This document shows positions 8,947 through 13,572 of a stretch of 26,244 nucleotides of DNA, one piece after another; the first letter of the stretch is position 1; each line of letters opens with the position of its first letter. The notes beneath the pieces were generated by a model. That model searched no databases and had not been told where the DNA came from. It saw nothing but the letters and a program-made list of their open reading frames with translations. The DNA comes from a virus: positions 1 through 26,244 of the IMG/VR virus record IMGVR_UViG_3300036852_000148, one strand, 5' to 3'. A program made the position numbers and the translations under genes.

Positions 8947-9219
8947 ATGTCCAATCTTGAAGAAGAGAACACTGAGATCATCTCAATGGAGATGCAGTTT
9001 CTGATGTTGGCCCACGACCATTCCGTAGCACTGTGCGAACAGGCTGCTCGGCTCCGATCGAAGTATGACGACGAACCCCTCGTCATCTCCCTCATCGAGC
9101 AGATGCAGACCCACCTCGCTCTGTACGAACGGACTGCTCTTCGGCTGGCTGAAGAGAACGCATCCCACTGGGAAGCTCGACTCGAGAACCTCAAGTGGAT
9201 GGAAGGCCTCGCCAAGTAA
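8947..9219 (+). CDS. Small helical hypothetical protein (90 aa)
   Basis: ATG 8947 follows AAAGGAGAACCACC. The 90-residue product is predicted to be almost all helix, acidic at the N-terminus (NLEEENTEIISMEMQF), with a His-rich segment (LAHDHSVALCEQAARL) and a C-terminal amphipathic helix (ASHWEARLENLKWMEGLAK). No TM is visible. I do not recognise the family. It is a stand-alone cassette between promoter 3 and a GC-rich terminator. Confidence 0.78.
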   Translation: MSNLEEENTEIISMEMQFLMLAHDHSVALCEQAARLRSKYDDEPLVISLIEQMQTHLALYERTALRLAEENASHWEARLENLKWMEGLAK

Positions 9220-9225
9220 GGCCTA

Positions 9226-9251
9226 GCAGACCCTTCATTGGGTCTGCTTTT
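9226..9251 (+). terminator. Intrinsic terminator after the 8947 gene
   Basis: GCAGACCC (9226-9233) pairs perfectly with GGGTCTGC (9240-9247) around TTCATT, followed by TTTT. The final T is also the first base of the next promoter's TCGC box. Confidence 0.85.
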
Positions 9252-9275
9252 CGCTATATTTACATCGCCTATAAC
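9251..9275 (+). promoter_or_regulatory. Promoter 4, TCGC-N15-TATAAC
   Basis: TCGC at 9251-9254 and TATAAC at 9270-9275 with 15-base spacing. It is the only copy with C at the last hexamer position, so it may be weaker. Confidence 0.72.
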
Positions 9276-9300
9276 GACAGATCCCAACAAAGGAGACCCC

Positions 9301-9495
9301 ATGCTCAAGCGACACGTCTACACCTGTCCTGACGTCATCCACATGCGCAAGGTCAACCGCAACCTCAATCGTACCATCATCGGTATCGAAGCAGGATTGC
9401 TGGTTGCCGTGTTCGCAGTCGGATCGTACGTCGACTGGAAAGGAAAGAAGACCAAGAAACCTGATCTTGAGATCGTTCCCGACCCCGAGAACTGA
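9301..9495 (+). CDS. Small single-TM protein (64 aa)
   Basis: ATG 9301 is chosen over an upstream in-frame ATG at 9238, which lies in the terminator and upstream of promoter 4. The chosen start has AAAGGAGACCCC in front. The 64-residue product has a basic N-terminal domain (CPDVIHMRKVNRNLNR), a TM segment at about residues 26-43 (IIGIEAGLLVAVFAVGSYV) and a charged tail (KGKKTKKPDLEIVPDPEN). Topology is probably one pass through the inner membrane. The function is unknown. Confidence 0.75.
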   Translation: MLKRHVYTCPDVIHMRKVNRNLNRTIIGIEAGLLVAVFAVGSYVDWKGKKTKKPDLEIVPDPEN

Positions 9496-9501
9496 TCATC
9501 C

Positions 9502-9536
9502 AGTAGAGCCCCGTAACAAGAGCTCTACTTCTTTTG
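9502..9536 (+). terminator. Intrinsic terminator after the 9301 gene
   Basis: AGTAGAGC (9502-9509) pairs perfectly with GCTCTACT (9522-9529), followed by TCTTTTG. The loop CCCGTAACAAGA shares CCGTAACAA with the terminator at 10058, so the two are probably copies of one element. Confidence 0.8.
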
Positions 9537-9561
9537 TCGCGGGATATTCCAGTCCTATAAT
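9537..9561 (+). promoter_or_regulatory. Promoter 5, TCGC-N15-TATAAT
   Basis: TCGC at 9537-9540 preceded by TTTG, and TATAAT at 9556-9561 followed by GA; 15-base spacing. This is among the best matches to the shared consensus. Confidence 0.85.
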
Positions 9562-9586
9562 GAATACCCAAACCGAAGGAGACCCC

Positions 9587-9730
9587 ATGGATGCTTTCCA
9601 ATTCGTCTTTCTCATGTTCCAGATCGCGTTCGCGCTGATGCTGTTGTACATCCCGTACCTCGTCATCAGCAAGCTCGCGAGAGCGTTCACGAAGACGACC
9701 AAGAAGACCAAGCACGCTCTCTTCAAGTAG
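9587..9730 (+). CDS. Tiny single-TM protein (47 aa)
   Basis: ATG 9587 lies after GAAGGAGACCCC. The longer frame from 9404 is rejected because it runs through the previous gene, its terminator and promoter 5. The 47-residue product is a long hydrophobic helix (MDAFQFVFLMFQIAFALMLL and on to about residue 29) with a strongly basic tail (TKTTKKTKHALFK). This suits a small inner-membrane protein with a cytoplasmic positive C-terminus. A membrane-active accessory or holin-like role is possible but unproven. Confidence 0.75.
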   Translation: MDAFQFVFLMFQIAFALMLLYIPYLVISKLARAFTKTTKKTKHALFK

Positions 9731-9739
9731 ATTCAGGGA

Positions 9740-9766
9740 GGAAGCCAGTACATCGGCTTTCTCTTT
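9740..9766 (+). terminator. Hairpin terminator after the 9587 gene
   Basis: GGAAGCC (9740-9746) pairs with GGCTTTC (9755-9761) with one G-U pair and an eight-base loop, then TCTTT. It leads straight into promoter 6. Confidence 0.65.
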
Positions 9767-9767
9767 G

Positions 9768-9792
9768 TCGCTGGTTATTCCTTTCCTATAAT
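9768..9792 (+). promoter_or_regulatory. Promoter 6, TCGC-N15-TATAAT
   Basis: TCGC at 9768-9771, preceded by TTTG, and TATAAT at 9787-9792 followed by GA; 15-base spacing. Confidence 0.85.
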
Positions 9793-9820
9793 GAAGACCC
9801 CACATTAAGGAGACACAATC

Positions 9821-10051
9821 ATGAACAAAAAGCAGATCGCACTGCTAGCTGGTTTAGCCACCGCCGCGTGGACTGGACTCGTCATCCTCAAGACACTCGA
9901 CATCATCAAGGGTTGGGACAAAGCTGAAGAAGCTAAACTCCAACACGAACGACAGCTCGAATGGATAGAAAAGATGGGCCAACTCACCGCCGGCCTGGAC
10001 AAGAAGCTCGACACCGCCAAGTTCTGGGAGCAAGTCACCAGAGACATGTAG
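9821..10051 (+). CDS. Small membrane-anchored coiled-coil protein (76 aa)
   Basis: ATG 9821 follows TTAAGGAGACACAATC. The 76-residue product has a TM segment at about residues 5-24 (QIALLAGLATAAWTGLVILK), then a charged amphipathic helix (KAEEAKLQHERQLEWIEKMG) and a C-terminal segment KKLDTAKFWEQVTRDM. One N-terminal anchor with a cytoplasmic or external coil is the likely topology. It is the last protein-coding cassette before the two RNA candidates. The function is unknown. Confidence 0.78.
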   Translation: MNKKQIALLAGLATAAWTGLVILKTLDIIKGWDKAEEAKLQHERQLEWIEKMGQLTAGLDKKLDTAKFWEQVTRDM

Positions 10052-10057
10052 TCTTCC

Positions 10058-10088
10058 TAGAGAGCCCCGTAACAAGGGCTCTCTATTT
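10058..10088 (+). terminator. Strong intrinsic terminator after the 9821 gene
   Basis: TAGAGAGCCC (10058-10067) pairs perfectly with GGGCTCTCTA (10076-10085), followed by TTT. The loop CGTAACAA is the same as in the terminator at 9502. Confidence 0.88.
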
Positions 10089-10093
10089 GTCCG

Positions 10094-10118
10094 TCGCAGG
10101 AAAAACAGGTGCTGTAAT
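10094..10118 (+). promoter_or_regulatory. Promoter 7, TCGC-N15-TGTAAT, driving an RNA candidate
   Basis: TCGC at 10094-10097 and TGTAAT at 10113-10118 followed by GA; 15-base spacing. No Shine-Dalgarno or credible ORF follows. The next 124 bases fold instead. Confidence 0.78.
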
Positions 10119-10242
10119 GAGAAGAGGACCCGAAAGGGTTGCCAAGACACTAATGTCCAGGTTCGAATCCTGGCTGGCGTGGCAGCACGGACCAAACAGC
10201 TGCTTAACGACAACGTTTTAGTTGGACGTTGTACCTCTTCTC
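10119..10242 (+). ncRNA. Structured RNA candidate 1, with a perfect tRNA-type T-arm
   Basis: Between promoters 7 and 8 there is no credible gene, yet nearly every segment can pair. GAGAAGAGG (10119-10127) matches CCTCTTCTC (10234-10242), 9 of 9. ACCC-GAAA-GGGT (10128-10139) is a GNRA-type tetraloop hairpin. TGCCA (10140-10144) can pair with TGGCG (10175-10179) or TGGCA (10180-10184). CCAGG-TTCGAAT-CCTGG (10157-10173) is a canonical tRNA T-arm. GCAGC (10182-10186) pairs with GCTGC (10199-10203), and ACAACG (10210-10215) with CGTTGT (10227-10232). A T-rich stretch follows (ACTTTATTTCTT). D and anticodon arms are absent, so it is not a normal tRNA; only 12 bases separate the acceptor-like strand from the T-arm. 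If transcription starts 6-7 bases after the hexamer, part of the closing helix would not be transcribed. Confidence 0.65.
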
Positions 10243-10256
10243 ACTTTATTTCTTCG

Positions 10257-10281
10257 TCGCAAGAAATACAACCCCTCTAAT
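10257..10281 (+). promoter_or_regulatory. Promoter 8, TCGC-N15-TCTAAT, driving RNA candidate 2
   Basis: TCGC at 10257-10260 and TCTAAT at 10276-10281 followed by GA; 15-base spacing. It lies 14 bases after the end of RNA candidate 1. Confidence 0.75.
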
Positions 10282-10336
10282 GAGAAGACGGTAGTAGTCT
10301 ACCCTGATCACCCTATACGGGTACGAACAGCTTCTC
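10282..10336 (+). ncRNA. Structured RNA candidate 2 or 5' leader element
   Basis: GAGAAG (10282-10287) pairs with CTTCTC (10331-10336), enclosing two perfect hairpins: GGTAG-TAGT-CTACC (10290-10303) and ACCC-TATAC-GGGT (10310-10322). TTATATTTT follows, as expected for termination. The element starts and ends with the same GAGAAG/CTTCTC pair as RNA candidate 1. The next gene starts at 10380 and has no promoter of its own, so this may be either a free RNA or a structured leader or attenuator for the 10380-12108 operon. I recognise no known RNA family. Confidence 0.6.
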
Positions 10337-10379
10337 TTATATTTTCTGTCCATCGCTAGAAGAGCTAAGGAGATTCACC

Positions 10380-10715
10380 ATGGAGAAGACACAGTTCGAC
10401 AGGTACAACAAGATCGATCCGGACACGGAGATTCGAGTCGTCTTCGACAAGACGAATCCCAACTGGCACAACCAGCAGGAGTACAATCATTTCTTCGTGA
10501 GACATGTCATGAGTTTCATGCAAGACAAGTGCATGGCTCGGGATTCTTTGTTTGTCAACGAAGTTCTGGACTATCTTGGAAGTCCGCGCACTCCCGAGGG
10601 ACAGCTTCTCGGCTGGAACAACTTCGGAGAGAGGATGGACTTCTCGTTCACCTCAGACAGCGAAGGTGGATGGATCGTCCTTAAGAATGCCAAGTTCATC
10701 TGGCACACGCTCTAG
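10380..10715 (+). CDS. Stand-alone homologue of the DUF6353-type C-terminal domain
   Basis: ATG 10380 follows AAGGAGATTCACC. The 111-residue product is soluble, with no TM. Residues 58-90 (FVNEVLDYLG, then GQLLGWNNFGERMDFSF) align by eye with the C-terminal parts of the two larger membrane proteins at 11347 (LNTFYDELGL, GHILGWASGE) and 14944 (LNDVYKAFDI, GQLVGWIIPS). All share a helix, a short loop, the hydrophobic-Gly-Trp turn, then a beta strand. This suggests a free-standing copy of a domain otherwise attached to a two-TM anchor. It opens the operon running to 12108. Its biochemical role is unknown. Confidence 0.75.
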   Translation: MEKTQFDRYNKIDPDTEIRVVFDKTNPNWHNQQEYNHFFVRHVMSFMQDKCMARDSLFVNEVLDYLGSPRTPEGQLLGWNNFGERMDFSFTSDSEGGWIVLKNAKFIWHTL

Positions 10716-10723
10716 GAGAAGTC

Positions 10724-10891
10724 ATGCAACTCGCGTCGCTCATTGTTGGGTCTGCCAGTTTGGCAGTATCCGCAACCATACTTGTGGTGATCCTGGTCGG
10801 AGCTAAGCGAGCTCGGGCAATGGTTACCGAAGCTACCCAGACGGCTGAGAGCAAGATCGGAGCTCTCAAAAAGGCTGTCGCTGACCTCTGA
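10724..10891 (+). CDS. Small single-TM protein (55 aa)
   Basis: ATG 10724 is preceded by TAGGAGAAGTC and lies eight bases after the previous stop. The product has an N-terminal hydrophobic helix (LIVGSASLAVSATILVVILV) followed by a basic turn (GAKRARAM) and an amphipathic helix (TEATQTAESKIGALKKAVADL). It looks like a one-pass inner-membrane protein. No family is recognised. Confidence 0.7.
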   Translation: MQLASLIVGSASLAVSATILVVILVGAKRARAMVTEATQTAESKIGALKKAVADL

Positions 10892-10902
10892 AAGGAAGAA
10901 CC

Positions 10903-11052
10903 ATGGAGGTTGCTTGGATTGAGTACAAGCCGAGACCCCCGAAGAAGCCTCGTGGGTACGGCCTTTCAAATCTCGTCGGCGACTTGACGCTGACGTTCAT
11001 GACCTGGGGTATCTGGGCCATTTGGTGGATCATTAGAGAGGTAAGACGATGA
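10903..11052 (+). CDS. Small single-TM protein (49 aa)
   Basis: ATG 10903 follows AAAGGAAGAACC. A Pro/Lys-rich N-terminal part (YKPRPPKKPRGYG) precedes a Trp-rich hydrophobic helix (LTLTFMTWGIWAIWWII) and a basic end REVRR. It overlaps the next start by four bases (ATGA), so translation is coupled. The Trp-rich helix suggests an interfacial or membrane-spanning role. The function is unknown. Confidence 0.65.
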   Translation: MEVAWIEYKPRPPKKPRGYGLSNLVGDLTLTFMTWGIWAIWWIIREVRR

Positions 11053-11237
11053 TTCCGAAGTGTGTTATGTGTCAACGTGAACGAACACTGGGTGGAGTCG
11101 GATCTGAGCATCCTATGGATGCTTACGATTATTCTCCTCTGCAGGTAGTGACTGGCTCAGCAATGGGTTGGTACAGCGGTGATGATGGTGAAATATGTCC
11201 TGAGGACATGGAGAAAACGATTCGAGGGAAGGGATGA
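11049..11237 (+). CDS. Small hypothetical protein (62 aa)
   Basis: The start ATG 11049 lies inside the upstream stop. The 62-residue soluble product has a CVMC pair near its N-terminus (IPKCVMCQRERTLGGV) and one later cysteine (EICPEDMEKTIRGKG). This could be half of a metal site (CxxC plus one Cys) but is incomplete for a classical zinc finger. It overlaps the next gene as ATGA. No family is recognised. Confidence 0.65.
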   Translation: MIPKCVMCQRERTLGGVGSEHPMDAYDYSPLQVVTGSAMGWYSGDDGEICPEDMEKTIRGKG

Positions 11238-11350
11238 TCAACGAGATATTTCAATGGTTGGCGATTCTCGGGATCGCCTTCATCGTGCTTTACCCACCGG
11301 TAAAGCAGTTCGTGCAAGACTTCAACAATGAAGACGAGGATTACGAGTGA
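11234..11350 (+). CDS. Mini membrane protein (38 aa)
   Basis: ATG 11234 overlaps the previous stop, with AGGGAAGGG upstream. The 38-residue product is one hydrophobic helix (IFQWLAILGIAFIVLYPP) and an acidic tail (DFNNEDEDYE). It overlaps the following GTG start by four bases. Its support is the conserved overlap style of the operon rather than recognised homology. Confidence 0.6.
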   Translation: MINEIFQWLAILGIAFIVLYPPVKQFVQDFNNEDEDYE

Positions 11351-12108
11351 ACCTCAAGCACATCACCAAGGACCTCGGGAAGTTCGTCACCAAGGAATCG
11401 CCTCAGATCCTCACCATCCTGGGGATTGCTGGCGCTGGCGTGACGGTCTATCTCACAGGCAAAGCAACCTGGAAGGCTGCACAGCAAATCCAGCATGAAG
11501 AAATCGTGGGAAAGGTTGAAAACGACGAGCAGTCTTTCCAACTCAACAACAAGGATCGTTTCGAGAAGGTCTGGAAACTCTACATCCCCGCTGCAGCGAC
11601 AGGGGTAATGGCCGTCGGCTGCATCGTAGCTGCAAATCGTGTCCAGGCGCGTCGATACGCTGCACTGGCCGCTGCATACGGATTGCTCTCGGGAGACTTC
11701 GACGAGTTCCGCGACAAGGCTGCCGAGCAGCTCGGATTCAAGAAGCTGGATGAAATCGACAACTCGATTGCCCGAAACAAGATCGATCGGGAGTTCATTC
11801 CGCCGGGGGCTGTTACCAATGAGGGCCTGTCGTGGTTCAAGGACAATTCTTCGGGCCGCTACTTCCTCTCAACACAGGAATCGGTTAAGAAGGCCATGAA
11901 CTTCGTGAATTTCGAGGCCAACAACCAGCGCGGTGCGTCCTTGAACACCTTTTACGACGAGCTTGGGCTCGATCCAACGGGTGTCGGACACATCCTCGGA
12001 TGGGCATCGGGAGAGGCGCTTGATGTCGTGTTCTCGCCGGTGTTGTTGGACAACGGAATGGCCGTGACGGAAATCAAGTTCAGACAGCAGCCGAAGCCGG
12101 GTTTCTAG
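11347..12108 (+). CDS. Two-TM membrane protein, DUF6353-like (copy A)
   Basis: GTG 11347 overlaps the preceding TGA; the product has 253 residues. TM1 is at about residues 20-38 (ILTILGIAGAGVTVYL) and TM2 at 78-97 (YIPAAATGVMAVGCIVAANR), separated by a charged segment. TM2 is followed by RRYAALAAAYGLLSGDFDEFRDKAAEQLG, split around residues 102-130. The C-terminal globular part contains LNTFYDELGL (about residue 199) and GHILGW (about 214-219). From memory, this architecture matches a family annotated DUF6353 in gut phages. Copy B is at 14944, and a free domain is at 10380. The C-terminal part is likely cytoplasmic. The function is unknown. Confidence 0.78.
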   Translation: MNLKHITKDLGKFVTKESPQILTILGIAGAGVTVYLTGKATWKAAQQIQHEEIVGKVENDEQSFQLNNKDRFEKVWKLYIPAAATGVMAVGCIVAANRVQARRYAALAAAYGLLSGDFDEFRDKAAEQLGFKKLDEIDNSIARNKIDREFIPPGAVTNEGLSWFKDNSSGRYFLSTQESVKKAMNFVNFEANNQRGASLNTFYDELGLDPTGVGHILGWASGEALDVVFSPVLLDNGMAVTEIKFRQQPKPGF

Positions 12109-12111
12109 AAA

Positions 12112-12151
12112 GGGGGTCTCGGCATCCGCTCGACTGGATATTTGAGCCCCC
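12112..12151 (+). terminator. GC-rich hairpin after copy A, terminator-like without a T run
   Basis: GGGGGTCTC (12112-12120) pairs with GAGCCCCC (12144-12151) through eight base pairs with one bulged T; the loop is 23 bases. No T run follows, so it may protect an RNA end or pause polymerase rather than terminate by the intrinsic route. Confidence 0.45.
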
Positions 12152-12163
12152 GTGTGAATGGAA

Positions 12164-12180
12164 CTGCGATTAGATCGCAG
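12164..12180 (+). promoter_or_regulatory. Palindromic operator-like site over the promoter 9 TCGC box
   Basis: CTGCGAT (12164-12170), TAG, ATCGCAG (12174-12180) is a perfect 7-bp inverted repeat with a three-base centre. Its right arm contains the TCGC box of promoter 9, so a dimeric protein bound here could block or assist polymerase. Confidence 0.5.
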
Positions 12181-12199
12181 GAATTACATCGCTCATAAT
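12175..12199 (+). promoter_or_regulatory. Promoter 9, TCGC-N15-CATAAT
   Basis: TCGC at 12175-12178 and CATAAT at 12194-12199 followed by GA; 15-base spacing. It shows that the true start of the next gene cannot be the ATG at 12198, which lies in the hexamer. Confidence 0.75.
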
Positions 12200-12233
12200 G
12201 AACGGAAACCTGTTCCTCAAGAAAGAAGGAATC

Positions 12234-12440
12234 ATGACCGAGACCAACGACCAGACCGTCCCCGAGACCCCCGAGACCACCTCGCTGAAGGACCGAGTCT
12301 TCACCCGCAAGAACGCCAAGCGCGCCGCCATCATCGGCGGAGCTGCTGCCGGCGTCCTGTGGTTGAAGAAGCGGCTCAACGCGAGCGGCTCGGTGTCCGC
12401 GGACGTCCACGTCGAGTCCGACGACTCCACCGACAACTGA
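12234..12440 (+). CDS. Small membrane-associated protein (68 aa)
   Basis: ATG 12234, preceded by AAAGAAGGAATC, is preferred to ATG 12198, which overlaps the promoter hexamer. The 68-residue product has a Thr/Glu/Pro-rich N-terminus, a basic patch (TRKNAKRA), a short hydrophobic helix (AIIGGAAAGVLWL) and an acidic Ser/Asp-rich tail ending in DDSTDN. The hydrophobic segment is only 13-15 residues, so it is weakly membrane-spanning at best. Base composition is more GC-rich than that of its neighbours. The function is unknown. Confidence 0.7.
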   Translation: MTETNDQTVPETPETTSLKDRVFTRKNAKRAAIIGGAAAGVLWLKKRLNASGSVSADVHVESDDSTDN

Positions 12441-12455
12441 ACAGTTCCCCAAGCC

Positions 12456-12498
12456 GAGAGGCCTGGTAGTCCCCACACTACTAGGTCTTTCTCTTTGT
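12456..12498 (+). terminator. Hairpin terminator after the 12234 gene
   Basis: AGGCCTGGTAGT (12459-12470) pairs with ACTACTAGGTCT (12477-12488) over 12 positions with two G-U pairs, then TTCTCTTTGT. No promoter of the TCGC family follows before the 12512 gene, so some read-through is expected. Confidence 0.75.
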
Positions 12499-12511
12499 CT
12501 AAAGGAGAAGT

Positions 12512-12694
12512 ATGTTTCGCTACCGGGTCTTTCGGCAGCTGCCCGACCATTCATTCACGGAGATTGCACAGACGACATTTCTTGAGGATGCGGAGGCCGT
12601 GTATAAACGGTGGCACTCCGGCATGATCTCTGAAGTCGGCGGCGAAATCATCCAAACTAAGAATCTCACGCACGGCGCAGAAGCGCTGTTCTGA
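12512..12694 (+). CDS. Small hypothetical protein (60 aa)
   Basis: ATG 12512 follows AAAGGAGAAGT. The soluble 60-residue product begins with FRYRVFRQLPDHSFTEIAQT and continues with a helix (EDAEAVYKRWHSG) and a beta segment (EVGGEIIQTKN). The layout resembles a small alpha/beta fold. It sits between a terminator and the chaperone-like gene, 10 bases ahead of the latter. No family is recognised. Confidence 0.72.
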   Translation: MFRYRVFRQLPDHSFTEIAQTTFLEDAEAVYKRWHSGMISEVGGEIIQTKNLTHGAEALF

Positions 12695-12704
12695 AAGGAA
12701 AACA

Positions 12705-13457
12705 ATGATCAAGCAGTTTCTCTCGTTCAAGAGTCCCAGTGGGCAGCCCGTTTCACGGACTCTCTACTTCGACCTCAACGAGTTCGAGGTCAGCCACGAC
12801 ATGGAGCTGGAGGTTCTTAAGGAGCGTCTGCAGCGCTTTCAGGACGAGGTCATCGGTGACGACAAGACCCTTCTGCGCGAGCTGACTCCTCCTGAGAAGC
12901 GTGAGATGCTCGATATCGTCCAGACGCTCATCAAGCACTCCTACGGCGTTCGTGAGCAAGGCCCTGATGGTGAGGAGTTCAACAAGGACGATCCGCACGG
13001 AAGCGGGGATATTTGGCGCCGGTTCGTTTCGACCGGGGCCTTCAATGCTTTCGTGTTGTATCTATTCGAGGACACCGATCGTGCGAACCACTTCATGACT
13101 AAGATTTGGCCTGAGGTGGTGCAGAAGGACTACGAGAAAAGCCAGCGTGCAGATCTTCGATCGGTAGAGGAGGTTCCCGATTATGACTCTCGTTTGAAGG
13201 GTACTGAGTATGCACCGATCGCTCCAGGTGATGACGGCATCCCGTCAATTGAGAGCCTTCCGCAGAAGGAGGAGCCGCTCAAGAAGGCTTGGTCGGATTA
13301 CACCCCTGATCAGCTTCTCGAGATGAATCGGAACGAGTTTGAAACGCTTTACGCAGAAGCGCGGCAGGGAAAGAACATCCCGACCATGCTTCTAAACATC
13401 CGTCAGCGTCGTAAGATGGCCGAGGGTGCCGAAGAGCCCGGGGGGACGGCCGAGTAA
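12705..13457 (+). CDS. Putative tail assembly chaperone
   Basis: ATG 12705 follows GAAAGGAAAACA; 250 residues. The N-terminal 140 residues have the pattern I remember for tail assembly chaperones of Gram-positive phages. It begins MIKQ, then a FDLNEFEV strand, a long helix, IVQTLIKHSYGVREQGPDGE (residues 71-90) and the segment GAFNAFVLYLFEDTDRANHF (111-130). The C-terminal region (about residues 195-238, YTPDQLLEMNRNEFETLYAE then NIPTMLLNIRQRRK) resembles the second part of such proteins. Both parts are here in one frame, so no ribosomal frameshift is needed. The gene lies about 8 kb downstream of the tape measure gene, which is an unusual place. A different role for a related fold is possible. 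Confidence 0.6.
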   Translation: MIKQFLSFKSPSGQPVSRTLYFDLNEFEVSHDMELEVLKERLQRFQDEVIGDDKTLLRELTPPEKREMLDIVQTLIKHSYGVREQGPDGEEFNKDDPHGSGDIWRRFVSTGAFNAFVLYLFEDTDRANHFMTKIWPEVVQKDYEKSQRADLRSVEEVPDYDSRLKGTEYAPIAPGDDGIPSIESLPQKEEPLKKAWSDYTPDQLLEMNRNEFETLYAEARQGKNIPTMLLNIRQRRKMAEGAEEPGGTAE

Positions 13458-13467
13458 TCGGTCGGAT

Positions 13468-13530
13468 ATTTGCGAGGCGGGGAGTTCACTGGCTGGATTG
13501 GGGTCTCGCCGTACTTCCCGCCTCGCAAAT
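13468..13530. repeat. Perfect 14-bp inverted repeat overlapping promoter 10
   Basis: ATTTGCGAGGCGGG (13468-13481) is the exact inverse of CCCGCCTCGCAAAT (13517-13530), with a 35-base centre. No T run follows. The right arm contains the TCGC box of promoter 10. It could be a long hairpin at the end of the chaperone transcript, an operator, or both. Confidence 0.75.
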
Positions 13531-13547
13531 GAAACACAGCCTTTAAT
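13523..13547 (+). promoter_or_regulatory. Promoter 10, TCGC-N15-TTTAAT
   Basis: TCGC at 13523-13526 and TTTAAT at 13542-13547 followed by GA; 15-base spacing. It is embedded in the right arm of a 14-bp inverted repeat. Confidence 0.78.
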
Positions 13548-13572
13548 GAACCCACTTTAGAAAGGTACCGCC

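Noticed and set aside
10138-10190. A genuine tRNA gene based on GGTTCGAATCC
   Set aside because: No D-arm or anticodon arm fits between the acceptor-like strand and the T-arm, and no 7-bp acceptor can be made with the bases just after the T-arm.
10117-10221. Possible 34-residue ORF beginning at ATG 10117 across RNA candidate 1
   Set aside because: The ATG lies within the -10 hexamer region, so it would not be in the transcript, and no Shine-Dalgarno precedes it.
12198-12233. Upstream start ATG 12198 for the 12234 gene
   Set aside because: It overlaps promoter 9 and lacks a Shine-Dalgarno; ATG 12234 has one.
12705-13457. Programmed ribosomal frameshift in the chaperone-like gene
   Set aside because: The frame is continuous across both parts and no convincing slippery heptamer with a useful alternative frame was seen.
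13468-13530. CRISPR-like or phage origin repeat
   Set aside because: There is only a single inverted repeat; no array of regularly spaced direct repeats or iterons is present.
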